64,000 nucleotides of DNA from an uncultured Clostridium sp. (GCA_948471055.1 CAOKQZ010000007.1:1-64000), one strand, 5' to 3'. Counted from the stretch's first letter, positions 24,179-33,725 are shown. Notes: generated by a model from the sequence alone, not told the origin. Translations and numbers: made by a program.

Positions 24179-25003
24179 TTATCTTCCTAACTCTCTACTT
24201 TTCCACTTTTGCTTATATTGTTTCAATAAATTTTCAATAACATCTTCCATTTGTTTTGTGCTATAACCTTTTGGAAAATAGCCTTTTAAATTTTCTACCT
24301 TAAATTTTATTTGTTCCTTTTGATTTGGTTTTTGTTCCGTCATTATAGCGAAAATCGTGTCCATATCTAGTTTGTTTTGTCTGCTTAATTCTTTCATTCT
24401 TATTGCTTGTGGGTATGATGGTGTGCAATCTTCACTTTCTATTGTTTCTAATAAGTCCTTTTGTTCCTGTTCTCTTAAATATGATATTTCTACTGCTGGG
24501 TTCATTGCCATTTTATTATCATCAACTAATTGTAATAAAGGTTTTATAAGTTCTGTTAGTCTTACATACCTTTGTACTTGTCTGCCACTTATTCCCTCTG
24601 CAATTTTATCTCTGGACTTGTGGACATTGTGTCCATAAGTTTTTTTACTCTGGTTTTTCTCTGCCTCTAACTTCATTTTATAAGCATAGGCTTTTTCACT
24701 TGGTAGTATATCACTTCTTTGTAGGTTACTATCAACAAGAGTAATTATTGCCATATCTTTATCCATATCACGAACTAAAACAGGAATTTCGGTTTTTCCT
24801 GCTTTTTCACAAGCATATTTTCTTCTATGTCCACTCACGATTTCGTATCCCCCTTTTTCTCTATTTCTTACTATTAACGGCTCTATAACTCCATATTCTT
24901 TTATACTTTCGATTAAATCTTCCATATCTTCATTATCTTTTACTTGGTATGGGTTATCTTTAAATTCGTGTAATTCATTTATATTTACAATTTTTTCACT
25001 CAT
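24179..25003 (-). CDS. parB: ParB-type protein of the nested element
   Basis: A 274-residue ParB/Spo0J relative with the GHRRKYACEKAGK box and a helix-turn-helix region (SGRQVQRYVRLTEL). No ParA partner lies within the nested element; it might use the ICE ParA, which the insertion has broken, or act as a regulator. It starts one base after the relaxase stop, so it is in the mobilisation operon. Related to, but clearly diverged from, the ICE ParB at 15967-16899. Confidence 0.85.
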   Translation of the reverse strand: MSEKIVNINELHEFKDNPYQVKDNEDMEDLIESIKEYGVIEPLIVRNREKGGYEIVSGHRRKYACEKAGKTEIPVLVRDMDKDMAIITLVDSNLQRSDILPSEKAYAYKMKLEAEKNQSKKTYGHNVHKSRDKIAEGISGRQVQRYVRLTELIKPLLQLVDDNKMAMNPAVEISYLREQEQKDLLETIESEDCTPSYPQAIRMKELSRQNKLDMDTIFAIMTEQKPNQKEQIKFKVENLKGYFPKGYSTKQMEDVIENLLKQYKQKWKSRELGR

Positions 25004-25004
25004 T

Positions 25005-26375
25005 TTATCTCACTTCCCTATTTTTATATTTTGTTTTTGTTTGTTGCAATTCTTCATTTCTTGCTTGTCTTTCTATTCTTATTACTTCTTTAATTTTTGG
25101 GTTATCTTCAATAATTTGATTTGCAACTTTTAATTTATTTCTATAATCTTTTAGAATTGTAGTGCATTCATCTCTTTTGGTTTTGTATTCTTTTATTAAC
25201 TCATCATCTTTGCAATTTCTTAATTTGTTTCTGTACTTTTGCCTTATTCCAGTTACTTCTGCAATATTCTTTTCAGTCTGTGAAATATAGTTTTTTACAT
25301 CATCTGTTGTTTGTAGCTTTTCTTTCGCTATTAGCCTTAGTTCATTAGAATATCTTTCCATTTTCCTTACTTCTTGTTTCATTTCTGGTGATAATGGCTT
25401 TCTAGTATTTTCTTTTGGTATTAGTCCTAACAAGTGATAAAGCAATAAAAAAAGAGCCTCAAGCCCTGTAATTTTACTTATATCTTTGAATTTTCCATTA
25501 AGCATACATACTTTGTTTTTCTTATATATCTTTCTAGTTTTTATAAATTTATAATACTTTTCTTGCACATAATAAGGGTTATTAAATACTCTATCTGCAA
25601 TATTTTTAGGTGTATATTTTTCTCCTAATTGATACATTCTTGTTGCTTTTTTGTCATTTATTGAACGAATAGTAGCATATTTTCTATTTGGATCATCATT
25701 TATAATATAACCTTTTTTATACATTGCTTTCTTGAATTGTGCATAGGTTAAACACATTTCTAGTGTTTCATCTATTGCTTTTCTCATTAGATTATACTTT
25801 GTTGGCTCTCCTCTTTTTTCTGCAAAATATATATTTCTTGGTGTTCTTCCTTTTGGATTCTTAATTACTGTTAAATTATTTTCATTGCACAATTCATCTG
25901 ATAAAACTCTAAAACGATAATATGCACCTTTGTTACAATTAAATTTTTTGCCAGTAAACATATTAACAGAACATACTACAAAATGATTATGATATGTGCC
26001 TGTATTGAAATGTGTTGCAACTAATACTTGGTGTTCTGCCCACATTTTCCTTGCAAGTTTTACTCCAATTTCGTGTGCAAGTTCTGGAGAAACTTCGCCA
26101 GTTTTAAAACTTTGATATGCGTGATATGCGATATTTCCTGTGCATTTTCCAAACTTTTCTTGTGTCATTTTCATTTCTTCATAGGCTGTTTCGGCTTTAC
26201 AATTTACTCCTGTTACATACATTATTTTTTCTTTTTCATTAACTGTTTTCTCATTATTTTCTGCATATAATAATACTTGTTTTAGATTAGAAAATATCGT
26301 TTTTTCTGGGTTACTTGCATAATTAACTACTCGTGATAAGCTGTCTTTAACTGACCATATTTTTGTTGTCGCCAT
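25005..26375 (-). CDS. MobP-type relaxase
   Basis: The start is taken at ATG 26375 (MATTKIWSV), with GGAG nine bases upstream inside the end of mobC; the product has 456 residues. The N-terminal relaxase domain has HQVLVATHFNTGTYHNHFVV, the three-histidine metal site of HUH-type relaxases, and a YxKGY-like region. The C-terminal half is basic and coiled-coil. It nicks the element's oriT and stays bound to the strand led into the recipient. With no type IV secretion genes in the element, it must rely on a conjugative helper, for which the surrounding ICE is the obvious candidate. Confidence 0.9.
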   Translation of the reverse strand: MATTKIWSVKDSLSRVVNYASNPEKTIFSNLKQVLLYAENNEKTVNEKEKIMYVTGVNCKAETAYEEMKMTQEKFGKCTGNIAYHAYQSFKTGEVSPELAHEIGVKLARKMWAEHQVLVATHFNTGTYHNHFVVCSVNMFTGKKFNCNKGAYYRFRVLSDELCNENNLTVIKNPKGRTPRNIYFAEKRGEPTKYNLMRKAIDETLEMCLTYAQFKKAMYKKGYIINDDPNRKYATIRSINDKKATRMYQLGEKYTPKNIADRVFNNPYYVQEKYYKFIKTRKIYKKNKVCMLNGKFKDISKITGLEALFLLLYHLLGLIPKENTRKPLSPEMKQEVRKMERYSNELRLIAKEKLQTTDDVKNYISQTEKNIAEVTGIRQKYRNKLRNCKDDELIKEYKTKRDECTTILKDYRNKLKVANQIIEDNPKIKEVIRIERQARNEELQQTKTKYKNREVR

Positions 26376-26670
26376 CGTCATCATCTCCATTACTTTTTGA
26401 ATTATAAATCACTAAAAAATTGTGTTCTATTATCTCTAAACATTCTTCTATTTGTTCTATATCTATTTTTAAAATGTCATTTTTTAATTGACATACTTGT
26501 AAATAAATTTGATAAAATTCTTTATCTGGTATTGGATAAATTTTTTGTTTTAGTCCTGTTTTTCTTAAATAATTTGATAAAGATAATTTACTTTTTTTTG
26601 CTTTTTGTTGTAATTTTTTCTTTTCATTTTCACTAACTCTTATATGAATATCTACTATTTTTTCTTGCAT
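26347..26670 (-). CDS. mobC: MobC-like relaxosome protein of the nested element
   Basis: A 107-residue protein with a ribbon-helix-helix start (VDIHIRVSENEKKKLQQKAKKSKLSLSNYLRKTGL) and a helical C-terminus with an Asp-rich tail. It overlaps the relaxase start by 29 bases. It should bind the adjacent oriT region (26700-26815) and help the relaxase. Confidence 0.8.
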   Translation of the reverse strand: MQEKIVDIHIRVSENEKKKLQQKAKKSKLSLSNYLRKTGLKQKIYPIPDKEFYQIYLQVCQLKNDILKIDIEQIEECLEIIEHNFLVIYNSKSNGDDDDGDNKNMVS

Positions 26671-26699
26671 AAAATTTCACTTCCTTTCAACTTTTCTAG

Positions 26700-26815
26700 C
26701 TGGGGTTATAGGGGTGCAAAACCCCTTTCAACGAATGTTGTCGGTTTTGGGTGCGACACAAAACCTATGCTCGCTACACTGATAGATAAATCTATCAATG
26801 CAGATTTTATAAACT
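26700..26815. other. Candidate oriT of the nested element
   Basis: This non-coding gap upstream of mobC is more GC-rich than its surroundings and is full of dyads: GGGGTGCAAAACCCC, GTTTTGGGTGCGACACAAAAC-type repeats, and the perfect TGATAGAT-AA-ATCTATCA. Position next to mobC/relaxase and stacked inverted repeats are the usual signs of an origin of transfer. The nick site cannot be read from sequence alone. Confidence 0.55.
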
Positions 26816-26852
26816 AAAAAAAGAAGTTTTTTCAACTTCATTTCACACTATT

Positions 26853-27269
26853 TTATCTACTTTCTCTTTCAAAATTTTTCTCTCTTGTATATTCTGGATA
26901 CCTTATTTTTATTCCCTCATAAAAGTATGGTGCATAACTACAACAAAATATTTCACTTACATTATATTTATCGGAAACTTTTTCATTTTCAATATCTTTT
27001 TCACTATCATAGTTACATCTATTCCATAAACTAAATGCCATTCTTGTTACTTTCTCACTTGTACTTGTTTGATATGCTCCATTTATTGAATCAATATTTA
27101 TTTCTCCTGTTCTTAAATTAAATATTTTACTAAAATTATCTCTTGTTGTTTCACATATTCCTAATGTATAAACTATTGCTTTATAATACACATCTGTTTT
27201 TCCCATTTGTTCCATTTCTTTATATTTGTTATTCCAAAATTCTTTGTGTTTGCTATCTATAAATTTCAT
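26853..27269 (-). CDS. DUF6075 family protein
   Basis: The start is placed at ATG 27269 (MKFIDSKHKEFW), preceded by GGAGGATTT, so the iteron-rich sequence upstream is not coding. The 138-residue product has the family pattern: HKEFWNNKY, YYKAIVYTLGICETTR, QTSTSEKVTRMAFSLWN, IFCCSYAPYFYEGIKIRYPEY. DUF6075 proteins are common in clostridial mobile elements beside replication genes; their function is unknown. Confidence 0.8.
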   Translation of the reverse strand: MKFIDSKHKEFWNNKYKEMEQMGKTDVYYKAIVYTLGICETTRDNFSKIFNLRTGEINIDSINGAYQTSTSEKVTRMAFSLWNRCNYDSEKDIENEKVSDKYNVSEIFCCSYAPYFYEGIKIRYPEYTREKNFERESR

Positions 27270-27299
27270 ATTTTTAAATCCTCCTAAAATATTTTTGTG

Positions 27300-27479
27300 T
27301 GACAGTGTGACAATGATGACAACAGTGACAATGATTTTATGATAACGGTGTTGTCCTATATCTATTTTTAATGTCATCATTGTCATCGTTGTCACATTCC
27401 TTGATTTCTCGGTGTTTCTTCATTGTCATCATTCTCGTTATAAAATTTCAACTTGTTGTCACTCTTGTCACTGTTGTCA
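27300..27479. repeat. Iteron-like 9-bp repeats (replication origin candidate)
   Basis: Eleven copies of a TGACA core occur. Four are on the plus strand at 27300, 27308, 27317 and 27326. Seven are on the minus strand: 27372-27376, 27381-27385, 27390-27394, 27424-27428, 27457-27461, 27466-27470 and 27475-27479. Within clusters they are 9 bases apart (units such as TGACAATGA and TGACAACAG). They cover the 3' end of the RepA-like gene and the gap after it. Regular spacing, two orientations and position beside repA suggest initiator binding sites of an origin used after excision or transfer. Confidence 0.65.
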
Positions 27480-28441
27480 TCATTTCTTAAAATAATTTGT
27501 CTGCTGTTTCTACTTCTAACAATGTCATAAGTTATCTTACTTTCTTTCAGTTTGGTATAATGGTATTCATTCAATATTTTTGTAATAACTGTAGGTGCAA
27601 TTTCTTTTTCTTCTAGTTCTTTTAGTAATTCGGTTGCACTACCTTTCCATTCTCTTTTGTCTTGCATAAAGTCAATAATGTTTAATATAACTGTCGGTGT
27701 TTCTCTTATTTCTAATTCTTTTTGATTTGCTCTATTTATAAGTTCCCAATCACAATTATTAAATCTTAAAACAAACTCTTGATATTCAACATCTCTACCA
27801 GTTATATATAAGGTTGCTGTACTCTCTGTTCTTGATTTCTTTTCTAGTATAAATGTTGTATCACTACTTCCCATTATTCCATTTGTTCCAGAAACTCTAT
27901 TGAAAACATCATTGTCGCCCTGTTTCCTTATATGGTGTACTGCTATTATTGCTATTTTATTTTTGTCTGCAAAATCTTTCAGTATTGATATATCTCCATA
28001 ATCACTAGCATAAGAAATATCATTATTTGTATTTCGTACCTTTTGCAATGTATCAATTACTATTAGTCTTGTTTGAGGGTATTTCTTTATATAGCATTCT
28101 AATTGTTCTATTAAGCCATTTGATATTTTATTTGTAGATATAGCAAAATGTAGTTTATTATTTGCTTCATTTGTTATTTTAAATAGTCTGTTTTGTATTC
28201 TTGCCAGTGTATCTTCTAAACATAAATATAAAACATCACTTTCTTTTGTTTTCAATTCCCATATAGGCTCGCCCTTTGAAACTTGTAAGCATATTTTAAG
28301 CATTAGCCAACTTTTCCCAATTTTAGACGCTCCACAAAATAAATGAAATCCAATAGGTATTATCTCATCTACTATAAACTCTGTTTCTTTTAGTGGGTTA
28401 TATAATAATGTTTCTGCATCTATTGTTTCTAATTCTTTCAT
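27392..28441 (-). CDS. RepA-like AAA/RecA-fold ATPase (replication helicase)
   Basis: The start is placed at ATG 28441; the product has 349 residues. It has FHLFCGASKIGKSW (Walker A, about residue 38), LIVIDTL (Walker B, about 128) and an HHIRKQGD segment, as in RepA hexameric helicases of plasmid RSF1010 type. The C-terminal 60 residues are low complexity (Asn/Asp/Ser), because that DNA carries the iteron-like repeats. It probably drives replication of the excised element. Confidence 0.8.
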   Translation of the reverse strand: MKELETIDAETLLYNPLKETEFIVDEIIPIGFHLFCGASKIGKSWLMLKICLQVSKGEPIWELKTKESDVLYLCLEDTLARIQNRLFKITNEANNKLHFAISTNKISNGLIEQLECYIKKYPQTRLIVIDTLQKVRNTNNDISYASDYGDISILKDFADKNKIAIIAVHHIRKQGDNDVFNRVSGTNGIMGSSDTTFILEKKSRTESTATLYITGRDVEYQEFVLRFNNCDWELINRANQKELEIRETPTVILNIIDFMQDKREWKGSATELLKELEEKEIAPTVITKILNEYHYTKLKESKITYDIVRSRNSRQIILRNDDNSDKSDNKLKFYNENDDNEETPRNQGM

Positions 28442-28462
28442 TTGCAAGTTTTCTCCTTTCCT

Positions 28463-28504
28463 TTTACTAGCTGAAGAAAAGTATATTGCTTTTCAGTTAG
28501 TAAA
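28463..28504 (-). promoter_or_regulatory. Leader hairpin upstream of the RepA-like gene
   Basis: Arms TACTAGCTGAAGAAAAG and CTTTTCAGTTAGTA form an imperfect stem of about 14 bp with a 7-base loop. It ends a few bases before the AGGAAAGGAG ribosome site of the RepA-like gene, so it may control its translation or copy number. Confidence 0.4.
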
Positions 28505-28545
28505 AAAATAAAGCCTATATCAATTTTTACATTAGATATAAGGCT
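28505..28545 (-). terminator. Terminator after tnpV
   Basis: A stem AGCCTTATATC / GATATAGGCT (minus strand, one bulge) is followed by TTTATTTTTTT. It ends the recombinase-tnpV transcript. Confidence 0.65.
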
Positions 28546-28575
28546 ATATATTTCATTTATATTCAATTTTTCTTT

Positions 28576-28959
28576 TTAGTTATATACATACTCGTTATAA
28601 ACTATTTCTTCAGCTCTATTCTTAATATTATTCATTCTAGCCACCCATTCTAATTGATGATTAGCTTTTAATTCTTCTGTAACATTTTCTTGTTTAGCTA
28701 GTTTTGTTATTATACTTTCTAAAAGAGAATTACATTTTTCATCTATTGAGTGTAAATACTTATTTAATCTTCCGTCTAGTAGTAAGTCTGTATATAAAGG
28801 TTTATTATATTGTTTTATATGTCTTAAATGTGCTTTTCCATATCTTCCAATAGTAAAGTTTGTATCTTTTTGTATTGTTAGATTAGGAAAATAATAATCT
28901 CCTTGTTTTGTATAGGTTATTCCTGTTCTTTCATCAATATATTCATTTTTTAATTCCAT
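28576..28959 (-). CDS. tnpV: TnpV protein of the nested element
   Basis: The start is placed at ATG 28959 behind AAAGGTGG; 127 residues. It begins with a MELKNEYIDERTGITYTKQGDY pattern and has the family's C-terminal ENVTEELKANHQLEWV and MNNIKNRAEEIVYNE. It lies 71 bases after the recombinase gene, the usual pairing. TnpV is common to Tn4451-like elements; its role is not known. A relative is embedded out of frame in the ICE helicase gene at 9574-9930. Confidence 0.85.
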   Translation of the reverse strand: MELKNEYIDERTGITYTKQGDYYFPNLTIQKDTNFTIGRYGKAHLRHIKQYNKPLYTDLLLDGRLNKYLHSIDEKCNSLLESIITKLAKQENVTEELKANHQLEWVARMNNIKNRAEEIVYNEYVYN

Positions 28960-29030
28960 AATTATTACCACCTTTCAATTTTGATTTTACTTTATATTAT
29001 AGGCTTTTTCAAATGTGCATTAGGAAGTTG

Positions 29031-31112
29031 TCATTGTTGTTTCATTTTTTCTTTATCTCGATAGTAATATTCCTTTTTCTTTAAATTTCTGTTTTCTCTT
29101 TTACATTCCTTTGAACATAATAGTTCTTGAGCATTAACTGGCATAAATGTTTTACCACAAATTATACATTTTCTTTCTTCTGGTGCTTTTGCTTTTCTGT
29201 GTTCATTATAATATTTCATTCTTGTATTTTTTAGAGAAATTTTTTTACATTCTTCGCTACAAGACTTTTGCCTAGCATATTGGGGATAAAATGGCTTATT
29301 ACATACATCACAAACTTTTTCTGGAAATAAATGCCCATTATTTTTAGCAAGTTCTTCTTCTTTTTTCTTTTGTCGGTATGCTTTTTGATATTCCTTTTCC
29401 CTTTGTTTTTCACATTCCTCTTTTTCTTTTTTAGCTTGTTCATTTTTACTTTGAATTTCTTGCAATTCTTCATTTGTATATTCTAGTTCATATTTTCCTA
29501 TAAAATTAAAATAAATATCTACTTGTTGGGTACGATTAAGCTTTTTTCCTTTTGCTTGATAAACAATAATCTTATCTATAAGTTCTCTTACTAATTCTTG
29601 AGTTATTTCAGTTGGATTTTTATATTTTTTTATTAGTTCAACAAATTTCTTAACATTAACTTTTTGAGGTTGTTTTTCACTTTTAATATTATCTGTTAAA
29701 GTTTTTATTTTTGTTTCAACTTCTTTTTGTTCTTCATCATACTTTTTCATCAATGAAATATATTGCCTTTCTGGAAGTAATTGATTGATATAATTTTCAT
29801 ACAAACTAGAAATAAGTTTGTCTAGTTCTTCAAATCTTCGTTGTAAAACTCTTAAATCTGTTTTATCTTGTATAGGCTTTTTATTTTGATTATTATTCCA
29901 TTTTAATTTTAGTTCTTCAATAAAGGATTCTTCATCTTCAATTATTCGTTTAGATATAGCCCTTAAATATTCTAGTAATATTTCCTTTAAATCATTATTA
30001 TTGATATAGTGTGCCGTACAAGTTCCTCTTTTTCCTCTATAATCAGTACAGGAATAGCCAAGAGTTGATATATCTTTATTGGGCTGATATTTATATATTA
30101 GTTTTTTATTACAATCCGAACAATAAAGTAATCCTCGAAATGTTGCTTTTTCTCTAATCTCTGCATTATCTCTTGTTTGAGGTGCAAATCTTCTATTTCT
30201 TTGAGCCTTATCCCATAATTCTTGTGATATTATAGGCTCGTGTGTATTAGGGAAAAAATATTGTTCTTCTTTAGTTGCTTTTCTTCTTTTATTAAGTTTG
30301 AAATTCGTACTAATAGTTTTTCTTAAAATTGTATGTCCTAAATATTCTTGCCTATTTAAAATAACTACCACTGCACTAGCTTTCCATTTACAATATCCCT
30401 CTGGTACTATATAGCTTATTTGTTCTGGATGATATTTCATAGCAAACGCTGCAGGAGTTAGCACTTTTTCTTCTGTTAATATATCTGCTATTTCATACGC
30501 ATTCATTCCGTTTGCTGTCATTTCAAATATACGCACAATAACTTTTGAAGCAATCGGATCAACATATAATGTTTGTTTATCTCCTAATTTTCTATAATAT
30601 CCATAAGGAATTGAGCCACTACATCTCTTTCCCTCTTGCATTCTTGAAGAAAATATAGATTTGATTTTATTACTTGTATCTTTGGAATACCACTCGTTCA
30701 TTATATTTAAAAATGGAGCAAAATCATTTTGAGAAGGATTTTCGCTCTCACTATCTACATTGTTGTTAATTGCAATAAAATGAACATCTTTTTTTGGAAA
30801 TAACATATCAGTATAAAAGCCTACTTGTAAATAATTTCTACCTAAACGACTCATATCTTTTACAATAACAGTTCCTATTTTGTTATTTTCAATATCATCA
30901 AGCATTTCTTGAAATCCTGGTCTTTTAAAATTTCTTCCAGTATATCCGTCATCTGTGTAATGCTTTATATTTACAAAGCCATTTTTTCTTGCATAATCTT
31001 CTAAAAAGTTCTTTTGATTAGAAATACTGTTTGACTCTCCTTGAAGTTCATCATCTCTTGATAATCTTTCATAAAGTGCTGTAATTCTGTTTAAATCCTT
31101 TACTTTAGCCAA
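29031..31112 (-). CDS. Large serine recombinase (TnpX-like) with C-terminal zinc-finger extension
   Basis: A 693-residue recombinase. The catalytic domain (1-160) has YERLSRDDE with the nucleophile serine and VKDMSRLGRN. The Recombinase domain follows (about 165-290), then a zinc ribbon with CSDC and a later cysteine pair, a coiled coil, and DUF4368-like ending near 530. Unlike usual TnpX relatives it continues for about 150 residues with two similar Cys modules: CDVC-(n)-CSEEC and CIIC-(n)-CSKEC. It lies 82 bases from the right end of the nested element and should catalyse its integration at GTGG and its excision. Confidence 0.95.
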   Translation of the reverse strand: MAKVKDLNRITALYERLSRDDELQGESNSISNQKNFLEDYARKNGFVNIKHYTDDGYTGRNFKRPGFQEMLDDIENNKIGTVIVKDMSRLGRNYLQVGFYTDMLFPKKDVHFIAINNNVDSESENPSQNDFAPFLNIMNEWYSKDTSNKIKSIFSSRMQEGKRCSGSIPYGYYRKLGDKQTLYVDPIASKVIVRIFEMTANGMNAYEIADILTEEKVLTPAAFAMKYHPEQISYIVPEGYCKWKASAVVVILNRQEYLGHTILRKTISTNFKLNKRRKATKEEQYFFPNTHEPIISQELWDKAQRNRRFAPQTRDNAEIREKATFRGLLYCSDCNKKLIYKYQPNKDISTLGYSCTDYRGKRGTCTAHYINNNDLKEILLEYLRAISKRIIEDEESFIEELKLKWNNNQNKKPIQDKTDLRVLQRRFEELDKLISSLYENYINQLLPERQYISLMKKYDEEQKEVETKIKTLTDNIKSEKQPQKVNVKKFVELIKKYKNPTEITQELVRELIDKIIVYQAKGKKLNRTQQVDIYFNFIGKYELEYTNEELQEIQSKNEQAKKEKEECEKQREKEYQKAYRQKKKEEELAKNNGHLFPEKVCDVCNKPFYPQYARQKSCSEECKKISLKNTRMKYYNEHRKAKAPEERKCIICGKTFMPVNAQELLCSKECKRENRNLKKKEYYYRDKEKMKQQ

Positions 31113-31158
31113 CTAATTCTCACCTCCTTCGTACACGGTTTTGGTATATATACCCTCA

Positions 31159-31423
<265 letters not shown>

Positions 31424-31431
31424 GACAATAT

Positions 31432-31584
31432 TCAACTCTCCAATATGTTAATATACTTTAGTAATAATTCATCTATTACATTTGTTTCTTTTTTATGTGC
31501 TATTAAACTATTTCTCATTTCATTCAATGAGTTAATAATTATTTTCAATTCATATATATCTAATTTTACTTTTTTTAATTTCAT
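31432..31584 (-). CDS. 50-residue helical protein at the ICE end
   Basis: ATG 31584 begins MKLKKVKLDIYELKIIINSLNEMRN and ends LLLKYINILES. It is wholly helical by appearance. Similar short proteins stand at the parA-proximal end of clostridial conjugative elements, from memory. A terminator follows directly. Function unknown. Confidence 0.5.
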   Translation of the reverse strand: MKLKKVKLDIYELKIIINSLNEMRNSLIAHKKETNVIDELLLKYINILES

Positions 31585-31845
31585 AAGAATCACACTCCAA
31601 TTTCATTATCTATATTATACAAAAGATAATCTTAAATATGAAATGTATGATTTTTTATTCAATTTCTAGTGAAATGTGTAATATCTTTTTTGAAAGAAAT
31701 CCTTTATTTATAAGGGTTTGCGAGTGGTTTTTCTAAAATCCCCACTACCCAGTTGATGGCAACTTTAGAAATTTCCTTTCTATTATTCATTTATATCCCT
31801 TCCTAATCATACTTTATATCATTTTCCCTATCTCTTTACTTTGTT
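31585..31845. other. Non-coding boundary region, likely ICE attachment end
   Basis: No gene is seen in these 261 bases. Around 31710-31735 lies TTTATAAGGGTTTGCGAGTGG, a sequence type often seen at tyrosine-integrase attachment cores (AAACCCTTATAAA in the other direction). The left end of the ICE is off the window, so a matching direct repeat cannot be checked. Confidence 0.35.
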
Positions 31846-32319
31846 CTAATAATTACGATATTCGTTTTGGTCTGCTCTTTCGTCTAGTTTACGGTCGTAT
31901 TCTTCGTTTTTGTAAAACCAATCTGTTTTTTTGTCTACTGGGTGATTGGTTCTGTTTTTATCCATTAGCATATTAAAGAATACCACAATTGGTAATACCA
32001 CTCCAATAAAGGATGCAAATGCGTTTGAGTAATCCGTTAGTGTAGTAGAACCTGCCATAATTCCTGTTATAATTTGGTATAAGTGAGTTCCAAAATAGCT
32101 ACCATATGCAATTAAATAGATAATAGTTCCAAATAGATTTCTTTTTGCTACAAATGCAATGGCAAGTAACGTAACAAATAATACGATAATTTCCATGTTC
32201 ATGTTCATTGCTGTAAAACCAATTTCTACTCCTATACTTGTTGTAAATGCTACCACTAATCGAAATACCCAAAACATTACCATAAAACTTAATAATAAAT
32301 AACTAGTTAAACTTCTCAT
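31846..32319 (-). CDS. Multi-pass membrane protein of unknown function
   Basis: The start is placed at ATG 32319 (MRSLTSYL) with AGGAGG upstream; 157 residues. Four hydrophobic segments precede a charged C-terminal tail (MDKNRTNHPVDKKTDW). No family is recognised. It is the first host-type gene after the ICE end. The 290 bases upstream of it, to the sortase gene, hold no gene that I can support. Confidence 0.7.
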   Translation of the reverse strand: MRSLTSYLLLSFMVMFWVFRLVVAFTTSIGVEIGFTAMNMNMEIIVLFVTLLAIAFVAKRNLFGTIIYLIAYGSYFGTHLYQIITGIMAGSTTLTDYSNAFASFIGVVLPIVVFFNMLMDKNRTNHPVDKKTDWFYKNEEYDRKLDERADQNEYRNY

Positions 32320-32609
32320 CTTCCGTATCCTCCTAAACAATTTTAAAAAATTACCTTTTCCCTCTTCATTTCTCTTTTAAGGCATACCTATTTTATCACA
32401 CTATCGCTCTTTTCGCAAATGCCTATTTTATTTTTTCACTTTTTGCCTACTAAACCTTTGCCCTATCGTTCTTTCTTTGTACCTTTACTACTTTATTGTC
32501 AGTTTTAGAAAAATATTTCTTTTATCACTTTCTTTTGATTTTTATAAATATTTTTTGATTTTTATGAAAAAATATAACATAACAATTCTAATTTTGGGAG
32601 GAAGAAGCA

Positions 32610-33295
32610 TTGAATCAAATTTTGTCTTCAAATGAAAATGGAAATTTACCTTCTTCACCATCAAGTCATAAAAATCATTCTCGTTTTTTCAAATTTCAAT
32701 TTGTTTTTTGCTTGATCGGTGCCATTCTTTCTTGTGGCTATTATGTGTATTTGCAATATGATAAAAATAAACACGAAGCACTCTCTTACGAAATATTAAA
32801 TCGTACCAATATTACTAGTTTATACGAAAATACCGAGTCAAATTATTCTGGTACACGTGTTGTAAATGATCATATTTATGAAACAGATGGAACTGGTTTT
32901 TCCATTGTTGGTATTATTGAAATTAAAATAATTGGTGTTCATTATCCGATTATCAATGAATTTCGTTATGATTTATTAAAAATTGCTCCTTGCAAATTTT
33001 TTGGTCCTAATCCTAATGAAGTGCGGTAATTTTTGCATTGCTGGTCATAATTATAATAATTACCAATTTTTTAGTCGTCTTAAAAAATTAAATATAGGAG
33101 ATGTGATTGATATTTATGATTTAAAGCGGAGGAAAAATCTCTTATGAAGTATATGATAGCTTTGAAACCGACTATGATGATTTATCTTGCACAAGCCAAA
33201 ATACCGAAGGAAAGCGAGAAATCACCTTAGTGACTTGTAATAATATAAAAAATAAAAGAAGAGTGATAAAAGCACGTCAAAAGCCTCTACTATAA
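32610..33295 (+). CDS. Sortase, read through two CGG +1 sites
   Basis: A TTG start follows GGGAGGAAGAAGCA. The frame has a membrane anchor (about 29-47) and is then broken twice, at CGG 33024-33026 and CGG 33127-33129. Skipping the C at each site gives EV-GGT-NFCIAGHNYNNYQFF, with the catalytic histidine, and DLK-GGA-GKISYEVYDS, then ITLVTCNN (catalytic cysteine) and an arginine-rich NKRRVIKA. The total is then 684 bases, 227 residues, a normal sortase. Without the shifts it stops at residue 139. It is probably a working gene decoded by +1 frameshifting, as in four other genes here; a pseudogene is the alternative. The LPQTG protein at 33396-33725 is a likely substrate. Confidence 0.8.
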
Positions 33296-33350
33296 GAAAT
33301 AAATTCATAGTTATTCTTTCTTTTAACCATTACGATAATCTACGACAAAA

Positions 33351-33372
33351 AGGATAAGCTTTTGCTTATCCT
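33351..33372. terminator. Convergent terminator between sortase and LPQTG protein
   Basis: A perfect 9-bp stem AGGATAAGC/GCTTATCCT with a TTTT loop lies between the two converging genes. Confidence 0.65.
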
Positions 33373-33395
33373 CCCAATTTCTTATTTACTTTCCA

Positions 33396-33725
33396 TTAGA
33401 TATTTTTGTAATCACTAATTTTTTTATAAGCATATACTGCTGAAATAGCAAGTACTGCAATTACCGCAATAACAGCATAATCATCTGCACCAGTTTGTGG
33501 TAAATTAGTAGTATTGTTATATGTGCTTGCTGTATTGGTTTGAATTTGTTGTGGAACATTAATTGTTGTATCATTACCTAATGTATTATTGGTATTAATT
33601 TCATTTCCTCCAACTGTTGTAGTATCTTGTGTGATCGTAATTGTATCACCTGTTGCAAATACAACGGTTGCTCCTAATAAGATTACTACTAACATTACTA
33701 AACATACTTTTTTTAAATTTGTCAT
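33396..33725 (-). CDS. Small LPQTG cell-wall protein
   Basis: A 109-residue protein with a signal peptide (about 1-25), a Thr/Asn-rich middle, and the sorting signal LPQTGADD followed by a membrane stretch and a basic tail. Sortase attaches such proteins to peptidoglycan. The convergent sortase gene next door is the probable enzyme. The low-complexity middle suggests a stalk or repeat protein; no ligand-binding domain is seen. Confidence 0.8.
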   Translation of the reverse strand: MTNLKKVCLVMLVVILLGATVVFATGDTITITQDTTTVGGNEINTNNTLGNDTTINVPQQIQTNTASTYNNTTNLPQTGADDYAVIAVIAVLAISAVYAYKKISDYKNI

